Source of the DNA: Adenanthera pavonina | Lineage: Eukaryota; Streptophyta; Magnoliopsida; Fabales; Fabaceae | Length of the DNA stretch: 64,000 nt | Direction of reading: 5' to 3' | Assembly (NCBI GenBank): GCA_026686845.1 | Contig: JAIVEN010000002.1 | Location: forward strand, 40,131,001-40,195,000 | Shown: one piece after another, positions 11,953 through 23,902 of the stretch | How positions within the stretch are numbered: the first letter of the stretch is position 1 | How the letters are laid out: every line of letters begins with the position of its first letter | Program-made: the position numbers and the translations under genes | Notes under the pieces: model-generated | Told to the model about the DNA's origin: nothing | Databases searched by the model: none | What the model saw: the letters and a program-made list of their open reading frames with translations, nothing else

Positions 11953-13585
11953 TGTTAGATATGCTAGCTTCCCAAGAGGGGGGTGAATCAGGAAGATTAA
12001 AATTTTCTACAAAATGTTAATAAAGTGAAGAAAGCAAGGATGACAGTAAAACAGAGTATAAGTGAATAACAAGTAAAAGTAGTAATAGAGAAGGAAAGAC
12101 AGATGTTTATCCTGGTTCGGTCTCTCAATCCTGACCTACGTCCAATCCTCAAGCCACCACTTGAGATTTTCTACATCCTGCAAGAATTCAGTGGGCTTCT
12201 TGCAAATGCCACAGTACAGCTATGATACTCTACTTTTAGAGCTCACACTTTCTCTCTTTGCACTATAGTTAAGTACTTCCCAAATCCCTTGTGATATCCC
12301 CTCACAAGAAAATCTTTCTTTCAGAAGAAGATAAGATTGTTTACAATGGATAAACTCTCTTAATTAGAGTATATATGAAAGTTGGAGTACAAAGAATGAA
12401 GTATGTGAGAGTAAGAGACTTTGAGTTGATAATTTGGTAGAGTTTCAGTATATACAAAGTTAAAATCATTTTTCACAACTTCAAATGATGTTATATCTAT
12501 AGATTTAGTCTTAACTATACGTTAGAGACAAAATCTATCTGTTGGAGAAGTTACCCAACGGTTACTCTGAAAAACTATTCGTTCACAAACTGCACTTAAT
12601 GCTTATAACACTCAAAGATCGAATTTTGGTTGGTCAATAGACGAATTTCGTAGAAAGCGAAAGCTAAAGACTTTAACATTGAACATTTGAAGTTTGTCTG
12701 TCATGAAGTAAAGATCAAATTTTGATCTTTGAAAAATGTTTCTATATTGGAACATATGAATTTTCAAGTTTAAGGTTTTTCTGGAAAGTATGAACAGTTA
12801 TTCCATTTTACTACAATGCCTTCAAAATTCAAATTTTGATACCCAAAATTCGTCTTTCAGCGGAAGTTCAATTAAGGCACAATAGTTTGTTTATTCAAAA
12901 TTCAAATTTTCAAATTGCAAAATTCATCTGTCAGAGAGGCTTCTTTTCAGATTTTCTTCAAAGTTCGAATTTCTGAATATTATCATTTATATGTCAACAT
13001 ATCATCATAATAGACTCACAAGCTTTATTTCTGAAATTTGAATTTTCATGTTCGAAGTTCATCTATCAGTGAGCCATTTTGATGCTCTTTCCAAACTCAG
13101 TTTTCAGATGAACTTTGACATATTCTTAGATGAATTTTTCACTTTTTCATAAGTTGTATTTTACCTGAAATTCAAATTTTCAAAAGCCAAAGTTTGTCGG
13201 ACAAGATTCAAAATTAAAATTTCTGCAGTCAAAGTTCATCTGTCAAAGAAGGCTTTTTTTAGACTTGTTCATTTTCAATATGAAATTTGAATTTTCAAAG
13301 CCAAAGTTTGAATTTTCAAAAACAGCATATCAGTATAAACGTAACTTCATCTGTTAGTGGGTGTTTTTCAAATATTCCATGGATTAACATAGAATTATAG
13401 TTTTAAAACATCTTTTTACTAATTCAAAGTCTTTTACTCAATTTAAATATGACTATAGATTCTACATCTATTCTTGTGCTGGTTTTTCTTGAATTTCTCC
13501 ACTTGAGATCATTTGTGTACCTTTGATATATTCTCTCCAAGCTCTAGAAAGTTGGTTTGAAATCATCAAAACACTTGATTCAGCA
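11953..13585 (-). repeat. 5' LTR of element 2 (SIRE-type, 1.63 kb, old)
   Basis: On the minus strand it runs from TGCTGAATCAAG at 13585 to ATATCTAACA at 11953. The TTCGAA/TTCGTCTG array is present but nearly all CpGs have become TpG or CpA; only about two exact TTCGAA remain. The TATA box is damaged (TATAGATA near 12491). The flanking bases 13586-13590 (TTTTC on +) are the predicted target-duplication half. Confidence 0.85.
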
Positions 13586-15126
13586 TTTTCAATTATATTC
13601 AAGCTCTTTCATCTTCTGCAGTATACTCCACATCGGAGAGGCAGTGTAGAAGTCTTGTTCTGCTTGGGCTTGCATTTGAGGCTAAAGAATCAAGCTCAGG
13701 GTGGAGAAAAGTCAAGAGATTGAGCTCCTCTTTTGGTTTTTTCTCTTCCTGTCAGTTTATTTTCATGTATTCTACCATGGGTTCAATTATTTTGTGTAGT
13801 TGTTACCTTATTATAGATATGTGTAGCTAAACAAGTGTTCCTAAGGTTATTTTAATCTTTTGTATGGATTAGATACTCTTCCTCCTTTACATTTGTGATT
13901 GATCAAATGATTATGTTGGTTAAATTATTTGCTTTATGCTTCTTGTTGATTGGAAACCAATAATTACGTTAAGTTAGCTTAATTAATGCTTGAGAGAGCT
14001 AGATTAAGTGCAAAACTTGAATTTAACCATGTGAGAGCTTGTAACTTACTTTGTTAAGTGAAGGGTTGTGTTGGTATGGTAGAGATACACTTGCCAACCT
14101 CACATAGTCACACTAGGATTTGAATTGGAATCAAGGGTTTAATTAATTAATTAAGAGGTTAATTGATTAATTAAGCTATACACCTAATTGGATTCTTGAG
14201 AGAGTACTTTTAGGTATTATAGAATCCTTAGTTAGCATGGTCAATCATTAAAAACAAATATAAAGGAATTAACTGAATATTTAAGATATACAAGATAAAG
14301 AAATAACCCTAGGTTTTTATTGCATCTTAGTTGTCCTTAATCAATCCTCTAATTTACTAGTTTTCTTTAGTGTTGACATTTTCTTTAAATAGTGATCAAT
14401 TTGATGTTTGCTCAATATGAACACTATATTTTGTTTGGGTCCCTTTCAAAAAATATATATAATAATAATAAATTTTCTTAATAAATATGAAAAAGAAAAA
14501 AAAAAGAGTTTTTGTAAGATAAAATAAGATAAAATAATAATATCTCCTGAAGCTTTTCATATCTTGAAGAGTTATGATTTTCTCCTTTTTGAGATTTTTA
14601 CAAAAAATAAAAAACCAAAAAAAAAAAGAAAGAAGAAAAATCAAGGAATGAGATTTGATATCAAAGTAATGATTGAAAAAAAAAAAGAAAGCAAATCAAT
14701 TAATCTTAATGTTGATATCAAAGAAAAATAATAAAAGAGATTTTTATGATTTCTAAGCATTGATTGAATGATTTCCTTTTGGTGTTATAAATAAAGACAA
14801 GATGAGAAGAGAGGGCATCAATAAGAATCAATGAAAGAAGGAAAGATTGAGAGAGAGAGAGAGAGGATGTACATGAGAGTTTGAGAGTGAAGGAAAAAGT
14901 GAGTGAGTGTTGGTTTTTGTGAGAAGGCTTAAGGTAGGAAATTTCTTTTCTTCCTATTAATTCTATCTTACTATATGGTTGGGGTTTTCTAATGGTTAGA
15001 ACCATTTTAGAATGCGATCATTTATCTTCTTCTCTTCTTGAATGTTTCCATGGATCCTAAATTTGATGTTTAGAGAGTTCCATAAAACAAATTATTCACA
15101 CTAATGAACACCTCAGAATAGGTGGA
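13586..15126. other. AT-rich non-coding stretch, no gene recognised
   Basis: I find no coding region. It holds A/T-rich runs (14450-14660), a TATA-like TATAAATAAA near 14787 followed by a (GA)n repeat at about 14849-14866, and repeated TTAATTAATTAA blocks near 14140-14180. Short open frames here are low-complexity. The TATA box plus GA repeat could be a decayed LTR promoter, but I could not place LTR ends. Confidence 0.5.
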
Positions 15127-18100
15127 TGTAATAACCCTCAGCATACTAACCTAGACTTAGTCCTAAGCTAATGGGAAGTATACTTGATAATGTGTGTAGG
15201 ACTGGAGTAATTAAGAAGGAGGGAGAGCAAAGAGAAGACAGAACTATCTCACGCTAAGGTCTAAATAGGAGACGCCACATGAACGAGCAGGAACTTGGAT
15301 AAACTTTTTAGACAAAAGGGTCCATGCCGCAGGTAACTTACCTCTCGCCATGGAGCCAAATGTCGGATGTGTTTAAATCCCAAGGGTTTCAATCGATAGC
15401 AACAGAAAGAATCAGATGGAGAAACAAAGGAACTTTGCTAGGGCTTCAAAAATCCGACCATTGGGGGTAATTTCTGGACCTAGAGAGCTTGATTAATTGT
15501 TTGTAAGTGATTCTTGCTCTTCCTCCTCTATTTTCTCTTTGGTTTTTGGGGTTGAAATTTGGGTATATGTATGAGGGGTCAATTTGTTTGGATTCCCACC
15601 AATTAAAATACTTATAATGATGTTGTAGAAGTGTTATGTAATATTAGGAAGCTTTAGGTATGAATATTGGTGGGATTATGATGAATTTGAGTGGAACCCT
15701 ATGTTGAAAATTGTGAAAGGAGTGTAAAATCTAAAATGTTTGAGGATAATTAATTAGAGCTCGTTAATGTGTAATTATATTGTTAGAACTATGGAGCTTG
15801 AATGGCTAAATTGTGGATTTTGGTTGTTATTAGTATTATGTTAATTGAAGATATTATGATATTGTAGTGGTTATTTGGTTGATCAAAGGTGTTCAAGTCA
15901 TTGTTGACAATCCAACAATTTAAGGTAATCAAGTGTTTATGATTTATCTATTATATATTGATATATATATATGTGTGTCTGTGTGTCTGTGTGTGCATGT
16001 TCCTATTCATACAACAATATTGTTTGTGTATATGTATGGTTTTTCTACATATTATAGTATGTACATGGCTATTTGAGGTATGATGTTGTATATGTGTGTA
16101 ATTTTGTAGCATCCCCATACTATTGCATGCTAGTATGACCATGATGTTAATTATGATGATGATATATATATTTAGAGGCATGTTAGCATGGCATTGACAT
16201 ATTTACCATTGATACATATTGTGAGGTGGATGTTAGGGGTGATGATGAGATGTAATATAATGATGATTGATATGATGATATGATAAAATATTTCTACCAC
16301 TAAATCCTCTTGTATGGCCAAGAGAGGCAAGTAGGAGTGGATTTAAAGGTGCACCTTCCCTAAATCACAATCAATTTAGGTGGTCCAGGTGAAGGAGAAC
16401 AATGGTCCAATCACTAGTATGACCTTTGGCCAAGTTGTATTAGTGTAAAATAAGCTGGTGATGTCCTAAAATCAGTCTTTATCGACTATTGGAAGGGAAT
16501 CACCTATCAAGTATGTATTATGTGTTACTAGCATGTGGTTTGTAATATCATAAAATTTCACTAGATACTAAGTAATGAAAAATAACATAATTAATGATAA
16601 TGTAAAATCTACAAAGAATTCATGAAAATGGACAGACACCGTTTTGTGTGAAATTGGGCAAAGAGATCATTTTTCTCTATTAGATGAAAAATGAGAAAAT
16701 TATATTTTTTTCTTAAAGAAATATAAAAATAACATCCATAAAAGTACAAAAAATACGTGGAGGAAGAAATAGAAAAGCCTTGGGAAAAATTACACCTAAT
16801 GATCTGAAAGTTTCAAAAATTATAATTTAAACACGAGTTAGGGGTAATTTTATAAATATGTAAAATTACTATCAAAATGAAGCCCTCGACGAGAGAAGTC
16901 CAATGGTATATGGCACTGAGGGTTAATATTCAAAGATAAAGAAATAATCAGTACTGAGTGTCCAAAAGTAATAGTAAACTGATAAAGTAAATTGTGGGCC
17001 TCACGGATAATTAAAAAGAAACCGGGTCAGGATATGGGCTATACATAGATATCATTTAGGACAGGATAATTATAAAAATATAAAAATAAAATTAGAATAG
17101 TCTTGTATCCCAAAAATGCTAAATGAGTACAAAGACAGTTTTATCGGTACAGGTAAAAAGTACTCAGATTGAGGTATATCTGGATCAGGAAAATTGGGTA
17201 ATTTTTGGGCACCTCAAGCTCTCCCATGCATGACTTTTTTGCAGCCATGTGACACAAAGTAATATTATATTATTTTGGAATACTTCTTGAAGAAGTATAT
17301 AAAAAAAAAAGGTAATTAAGGGTTAGCAAAAGTAACCATGATTAGCTACATCATTAGTTACTTAATTAACCACTTAAACCCTTCTCTTTCCTCACCATTT
17401 CATGTGTGACCAATAGTCCAAAACAGACCAGAAAAACACTAGAAAAGGGAGGAAGAAGGAAGAGAAAAATGAAGAGGAATCAAAGGAAAAGGAAAGCACA
17501 AATTGGTAAGCTTGCAGACTACCACCTTAAGCTTACTATCTATGATTTTCAAAGCATGTTCTATGGTTTAGATTGATTCTTTTCCATCTTAGGGTTTCAG
17601 CCAAATTGTGATTTAGCAATAGAAATGAGTTTTGGACCATTAAACTTAGGGAAAAGCTTAGATTAACCACTAGAAGCATGAATCCATGGATGGTTTCAAG
17701 TGATTTGAAGGAAATTTTTTTTAATCATTTTGAGACAATTTTGGTCAAAATAGGGGGAGTATTTAGAGTTGGAATTTCATGATTTTGATCTCAAAAAGGG
17801 ATTGCCTATGGTCCAAAACCTTAAGAACAAATGTGTTGTACAAAGAAAGATCAAAGGATAGTTAAGTGAAAAATTTGGGTTTTAGTGTTATGGTATTATA
17901 TAATTCCAAAAAGCCAATGGTTAAATTGGTTCAATGATGATATGATTAGGTTCAAGAAAGTGTTAAGAGGCTCAAGAAGTGGCATACCAAGTTTGGAGAG
18001 TATGGGAGCATCATTAGGTAGTTAATTTCTCATACTAGCATTATGTTATCATGTTTGTCTTCAATGTGCTTTATGCCATGTCACATGATTGCAATGATAT

Positions 18101-20036
18101 TTTGAGATGATTTATGTTATTGGCTGAGTTGATTGAGGGGCATTGAGACCCCGGGATGTCAATTTTTCAAAATGAAACTCTGTCGAAAATTTTATGAATT
18201 CATATGATGTAAATGTGTTTATGTATTCAAAATGTGTTATCTTGATGTTTTCATGCTTAATGTGATGATGTAATGGAATGTTGGGTGTTAACTACTGAGA
18301 TTCTTTGAATCTACCCTCCCAAATATTAACCATGAATAGGTAGCAACAAGGGCAAGACCACCAAGGAAGAGAAAGAAAAGGAGAAAGAATTTAGCCATTA
18401 ACTTGATAATGGCTAGCAATGGCCATAAGCTTTGACCTTTTATGTAATTTTGTAAATATGATGTTAAGTATGTTTCTTCAAGTTCTTATGATGTCTTAGA
18501 TCTTAGCTAAAGTACGATATAGTATGAAAATAATGTATGGCCATGTAAATATTTTATGGCTTCTGTTTGGCAAAATAGTAAGATAAATGGTCATTTTGAC
18601 CTATGTAGAGTAAACATGCCATTATTGGGACTTTTAACATATAAAGTACAAATGATGTGCATGATTTAAAAGTAGACAGGAAGAGCTCTCCAATGGTCTA
18701 AAGATCACTCAAATTGGATGTGTGAGCAATATTTGGCGGATTTTTATATTTAATCCCAATTAAATTGATTATTTTGCAGTTTTCATACAAAATGTGAAAA
18801 TTCATAGAGTTTTCTATACAGATCAGTACTATCATTGCTCTGACTTATATTTTTCATGTAGACAAAGTTATAAAGTATCCCTAGAGACTTGAATCATATG
18901 CATATAATTTTTATTGATTTAGTTATGATTTTCCAAAGTTTAATCGGAATAAATAAATTTGATTAAATAAATAGTGACCAAAATTGGAAAAAAAAAATTT
19001 ATAGCATTTATTGTGATTCAAGATCCTACTATGATATAAATGGACTTTAGAATAATTAAATATATGAAAAATGGGCCCATAAGAGACGTGTTACATGGTT
19101 CTAGCATGTATGAGGGAGAACACACATACCATGTCATTTTGCATTGCATTGCACCATATGCATATATGTGTGAATTGTTGATAGAGGTTGCCTATGGTTG
19201 TGTTCCTAGTTACTAAAACTTTGTCTTACACCCCCTTCCCATGACTAATATTTTAGGTAAAAACTCTGGTACTAGTCTGGAAAAGACAAAGGAGTCGTAG
19301 CCGCTCAGACATTGAGAATATTCAAGTCAATGGTAGTTACATTTTAGTATATGTTATGAATCGTGCTAAGTAGGATAATATGTCTGTAATTGATATGAAG
19401 ACAAGTGTACTGTGATGATGATGGTTGTATAATGTTGATGATAATTTGGATCCTATGATGGGTTATTATTGTTGGAGAGTTTGTTGGTGAGCTGGATTAT
19501 TCATATGTATGAGCCCAAAGGGGTTTTAGGCCTTATATGTGTAATTTGGGCATGTAGCCCATTATGTAGAATTGGGGTTAAGGGGCCAAATCTTCAAAAA
19601 GTGGCTTCTCTAGGGTGAAACCTCCTTGGACATGTTGATTGAGCCAAGTAGGATCTGAATGAAGGGTCTCTAGGTGCCAAATTTCTTTGGATGGTAAATA
19701 GAGCTTGTAAATTGTGAGTTTTGGCTATAAAGTGACCAAATTGGTTACAAGCATCTAAAATCTCCATACGAAAATCAATTTGAGTGAAATTGGTGTTGCA
19801 ATTAAATCAATTAGAGGTCAATGTATGAAGTTGTGTGCATTGGAACATCACTTGAAAAATTAGTAACTTGTTGATATAATATCAATAGGTGGCATCACAT
19901 CACTAACTTATTCTGCCTCTTTAAGGCTGCTAGTGTTACTATAACTGGCCGCGGCCTTAACATTGTTTCACCCCCTTATTGGTAGTTTTTCATGTTTTGA
20001 GTGAATTTTTTGGGTTTGTGAAAGTAGGTTGCTACA
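15127..20036 (+). repeat. gypsy-type solo LTR, family B (about 2.35 kb), split by another LTR
   Basis: It begins TGTAATAACC at 15127 and ends GGTTGCTACA at 20036. The flanks are GTGGA (15122-15126) and GTGAA (20037-20041), a target duplication with one mismatch. The block around 16180-16510 and the block around 19490-19930 both match a second copy at about 33.6-35.5 kb in the same order, showing they belong to one unit interrupted by the 16541-19095 insertion. Assignment to Ty3/gypsy rests on the TGTAA...TACA ends and the long AT-rich body. The exact 3' end is less sure than the 5' end. Confidence 0.55.
16541..19095 (+). repeat. gypsy-type solo LTR, family A (2,555 bp)
   Basis: It starts TGTAATATCA and ends ACGTGTTACA, with a perfect TGGTT duplication at 16536-16540 and 19096-19100. 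No gag or pol lies between the ends, so it is a solo LTR left by LTR-LTR recombination. Related starts occur at 21433, 26580 and (inverted) 38796, and a related end at 31339. The shared early block reads AAAATTACACCTAATGA. Confidence 0.8.
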
Positions 20037-21432
20037 GTGAAGGTGTGTTTGAGAAATGTATGTTTTATTTTTTTCCCGTCTCTTTTTATTTAGGTTTCTA
20101 TGGATCACAAAGTTTGATATTTTGATGAAGTTCTAGAAATAAAATTGCTTTTGCCTATAAATATCTTTTTGAGAGATGGAGGCATATCTTATTTATGGTA
20201 AAAGAACCGAAGTATTTATAACCCCTTCACAATGGACTTTCTTGGGCTTAACACTTCGGCTATATCATAAGAACTATATTCTTTGTGGTAAACCTTTTGG
20301 ATTAATCAAAGGTCATTCTTTTTTAAGACTAGGTGGCAGTACTCTTGGTTTTATCTTTGAAGTTTTTTTTATTATTCATTAAAGCTTGGCATGAAAATAA
20401 TATCTTGCTTCCATCCCACTTGAGTTTAGCTACGAGATTTACAGTGATTATATTGAATGATTGCATCTACTTGTTTAAGACCATTTGATTTGGTTAGCAT
20501 ACCTCTATTTTCCAACGATAGGAAAGAAGGTGTATAAAGGAGGTAACTTTTTTTGTACTTTACCATGACTTGACGTTTATATGTTGTTTTTTCTTCTTCA
20601 TGCTATATTTAATGTAATATGCAAGTTGGCATGTAAAATCACACAATACAATTGTAATTTTTCAATTGATTATTGTTATTAAATATAGTTTCATACAATT
20701 TATCCAGTGAGGTTTTGGAACTTTTGTGGGCATTTAGGTTAATAAATTTACCACGTATTGTAATTTTCCTCCATGAGTATACTAATCAAATTATATATAC
20801 TTTCTTTTTGGAAAATAATTTTGAAATCTCATATACTTTTTATTTTATTTTAGAAATCAAAATGATGAAGGTTTCCATAAATTTGATAAATGCTTCATAT
20901 ATATCTTAAGTAAAAGATTTTTTTATTTTAAAAATAATAATAAATAATTTTTTCTAAAATAAGAATTGTACATTTTAATCCATCTTGTGCAAGGTTTGTT
21001 TTTAGGAGCCTTCACTAGTCACTAGTATATATAAAAGTTGGTAGGTTATCGCATTGGGTTTTGAAACGTTTGTGGATTAATTAATAGGTAAATAAATAAA
21101 TGAGTAATTTCTTATATATGATATAATCCATTTTTTAAAAAAATAAAAAGCCTACCTCCTCAAAATTATTTTAATAAAATAAATTTTTTCTTAAAAAATG
21201 CAAACCCCTAGACTACATAGAATTTGATCCCTCATGGGTACGTAGACCTTAAAGTTTCATTATAGATCAAGTCCAACTTTATAAATAAAAATATGTTTTT
21301 TATTTAATTATTTATTTTATCTCTTTCTTTATGAATTTGATAAAGGTAATTAAAACAAATATAAAGCCACATTAATTTGTATAATCAACATAAGGTAACC
21401 ATTCTTATGAATGAATATTATGGGGTGCCTAA
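20037..21432. other. AT-rich non-coding stretch
   Basis: No supported gene. The open frames (for example 20176-20382) show no family motif. Poly-T/A tracts dominate 20890-21420. It is probably old transposon debris, but I cannot assign it. Confidence 0.4.
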
Positions 21433-21682
21433 TGTAACATCTCTAAAAAGCTAGATAACTCAAAATACATAAGGAATTCATAAAAATGGACATATACTAT
21501 TTTATGTGAAATAAGACAAAGAGGTCATTTTTCCTGGGTAGACCAAAAAATGAGAAATTATGTTTTTGTCCCTAAAAATTATAGAAATTATATTTATGTC
21601 CTAAGCATAAAATTTTCAGCAGGAAAGGAAGGAGTAAAGTTTTGAGGGAAAATTACACCTAATGACCCCTAAGTTTAAAAAA
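21433..21682 (+). repeat. family A LTR fragment (first ~250 bp)
   Basis: It starts TGTAACATCTC and tracks the beginning of the 16541 LTR (GAATTCATAAAAATGGAC, then AAAATTACACCTAATGACC). It stops where inverted gypsy pol sequence begins, so it is a truncated piece. Confidence 0.6.
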
Positions 21683-21689
21683 ATACATT

Positions 21690-23700
21690 AGAATGAGAGT
21701 AGAAAAATCCTTGATAAATCTTCTGCAATAACTTGCTAAAACAAAAAAACTTATTATCTCTGTGATAGTTTTAGGCCTCTCACACTTCATGATAGCATCT
21801 ACTTAGCTTGGATCTACTACACCCCATCCTCAGAGATGACATGACCCAAAAACTGTACCTCAGTGAGCCAAAACTCACATTTGCTGAGTTTAGCATACAG
21901 GCTCTTTTCTTTCAACAAAGTTAGGACAATTCTCAAATGTGCTTTGTGATCTTTTAAAGATTTGAAGTATACAAAAATATCATCTATAAAGACCACAACA
22001 AATCTATCTAAATATGACCTGAAAATGCGATTCATGTAGTCCATGAAAATCGCAGGTACATTTGTCAGACCAAATGGCATAACAAAAATTCATAATGCCC
22101 ATATCTAGTTCAGAAAGCAGTCCTAGGAACATCCTGTGCTTTTACTCAAAGTTGATGGTGCCAAGATCTTAAATCAATTTTTGAAAACACGCATGCCTCA
22201 ACCAATTGGTCTAATAAATTATCTATTGTGGGCAATGGGTACTTATTTTTAATTGTAACTTTATTCAACTCAAGATAATCAATACAAAGTCTAAGGCTCT
22301 CATCTTTCTTTCCTACAAATTGTTGGGAATCTCGATACACACACATCTAAATAACACAACCGAATCCTTCCCGTGGATCTGTTAATGTTGCTTAAATCAA
22401 GATGTAGAGGAGTATTTTACCTTTGGTAGGTGTCTTTTTGGTGATCCGATGTAACCTATTATATAACCCTATCACATCCCTTTTTGTCTCAAAATATATA
22501 GGTTAAGTTTGAGGCATGGAAACATCATCCTTATCTTACTTAACCATCATTTTCTTAATCTTTGAGTAGACTGACAAAACAAATGGAAACCCTACCATTC
22601 GAGCATAGCCATACATTTCTCAGTCTCACTCATCGAGGGGTCTAGATATATCTCTTCATTAATTTGAGGAACAAATTCCATATTGACTATTCATCTTTCT
22701 CCACATGAATTCCACTATACCCAATCATAGCCTTTATGATCTCCCGATTAAAGGTGCCTTTTGACTATGTCAAAGTACAGTGTTTCCCATGTAGGAAGCA
22801 ATGGCGATCCCAGGTCTGAAGGTTCAATGACATAGTTATATATATGAGATATGCTTATAACTTGATACATGCAGCTATCTCGTGATGAGTCGATCTAGCG
22901 CATGTTCCTTAATAGGTGCTTATGATTTTGATTTGTATCTTCATGCATAATTAACACATAATTATCAATCAAAATCATACTAGCCTTAATTCATCATTGT
23001 TCCCACAAAGATTATTGATTAAGGATGTTTAGGATAAAATGATTTATCCAAGGATATTATTATAAAGAAAAACATACAAACAACATAATAATATAATAAA
23101 AGAAAAAATTACTTCTTTTTCATAATGAAGTATAATATTCATAACACAATGATTGATTTAGGGCACAATCTCCAACACAAATAACACTGGAGCACCCTAG
23201 GGAGAAACACTTGGTCTAATGAATTCCTTCTTGAATAATTCCTCAATCTACTTCTTTAATCCATTCATCTCATTAGATGTCATTCTATATGGTACCTTTG
23301 AAATACAAGCTATTCTTGACACTAGATCAATATCAAATTCAACCTCTCTTTCAGGGATAAACCATTAATCTCTTTTGGGAACACTTCTAGAAATTCTTTC
23401 ACCATTGGGATCTCCTCAATACCTTCTTATACTTCAACACTTGCAGGAAAGAAAACTAGATAACCCTGACATCCTTTCTCTAAGTATCTTTCAACTTAAG
23501 TGGTCATTAGAAAATTAGGCTTAGTCTTAGTACACAAGACATTTTAAGGATCAGGTAGGATTAGGGTTCTATTTCTACAATCAAGGAGACCATTATTAGC
23601 AGACAACTAGTTCATTTTAATGATAACATCTATATCAAGGAAAGGCATGCAAATTAAATCTATGATTGGACAACAATGTTTATATTAGATCACACAATTG
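21690..23700 (-). pseudogene. Ty3/gypsy pol remnant (protease end to RT/RNase H start)
   Basis: Minus strand, excluding the LTR at 22321-23177. From 23700 downward it reads the end of protease, the linker with a LEVFPKEI-type motif, then RT: the RPSVSP and GAPVLFV block, LRLCIDY.ELNKVTIKNKYPLP, MPFGLTN and the catalytic FIDDI, followed by FLGHVISEDGV and the start of the RNase H connection near 21700. Several stops and shifts are present. The reading frame continues across the inserted LTR once that is set aside. It is a non-functional internal fragment. Confidence 0.8.
22321..23177. repeat. solo LTR, TGTTGGGAA family (857 bp)
   Basis: It starts TGTTGGGAATCTCG and ends AATCTCCAACA, with a perfect CAAAT duplication at 22316-22320 and 23178-23182. 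It interrupts gypsy RT at the FV-GKKD position. It is related to the LTR at 44199-45679 but lacks roughly 0.6-0.7 kb of its middle. The family is probably copia, by the TGTTGG...CCAACA ends. Confidence 0.85.
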
Positions 23701-23902
23701 AGACACATGGGAGGATCCAATAGAGATGGCAGATGATGATAGCAAGTCTAATATTAGTTCAGAAACCCTATAAGACTAACGTAATGTTGCATAAGATATA
23801 TGCAATATAGCTATTGTTATGATATGACTGCACTTTTGGTAATATATGTATGCAGTCTCTTTTGTTTAAAGCAGTTCGACATGCAGGCTACGAAAGACTA
23901 GG

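Larger units (their letters stand above)
5697..13585 (-). mobile_element. SIRE-type copia retrotransposon, element 2 (5' LTR to accessory ORF)
   Basis: Read on the minus strand: LTR (13585-11953), primer binding site, gag, protease, integrase, part of RT, spacer and the start of the accessory ORF, cut at 5697 by element 1. Its 3' end and 3' LTR should lie left of the window. RT after the fingers/palm start, and all of RNase H, are deleted at about 8021-8045. Stops and shifts occur throughout. Its LTR has lost most CpG sites, so it is an old insertion. Confidence 0.85.

Noticed and set aside
14396..14644. 82-codon minus-strand Phe/Tyr/Lys-rich ORF
   Set aside because: It reads through A/T homopolymer runs and is low complexity.
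20176..20382. 68-codon ORF beginning MEAYLIYGK
   Set aside because: No similarity I recognise, no neighbouring domain, and surrounded by AT-rich decayed DNA.
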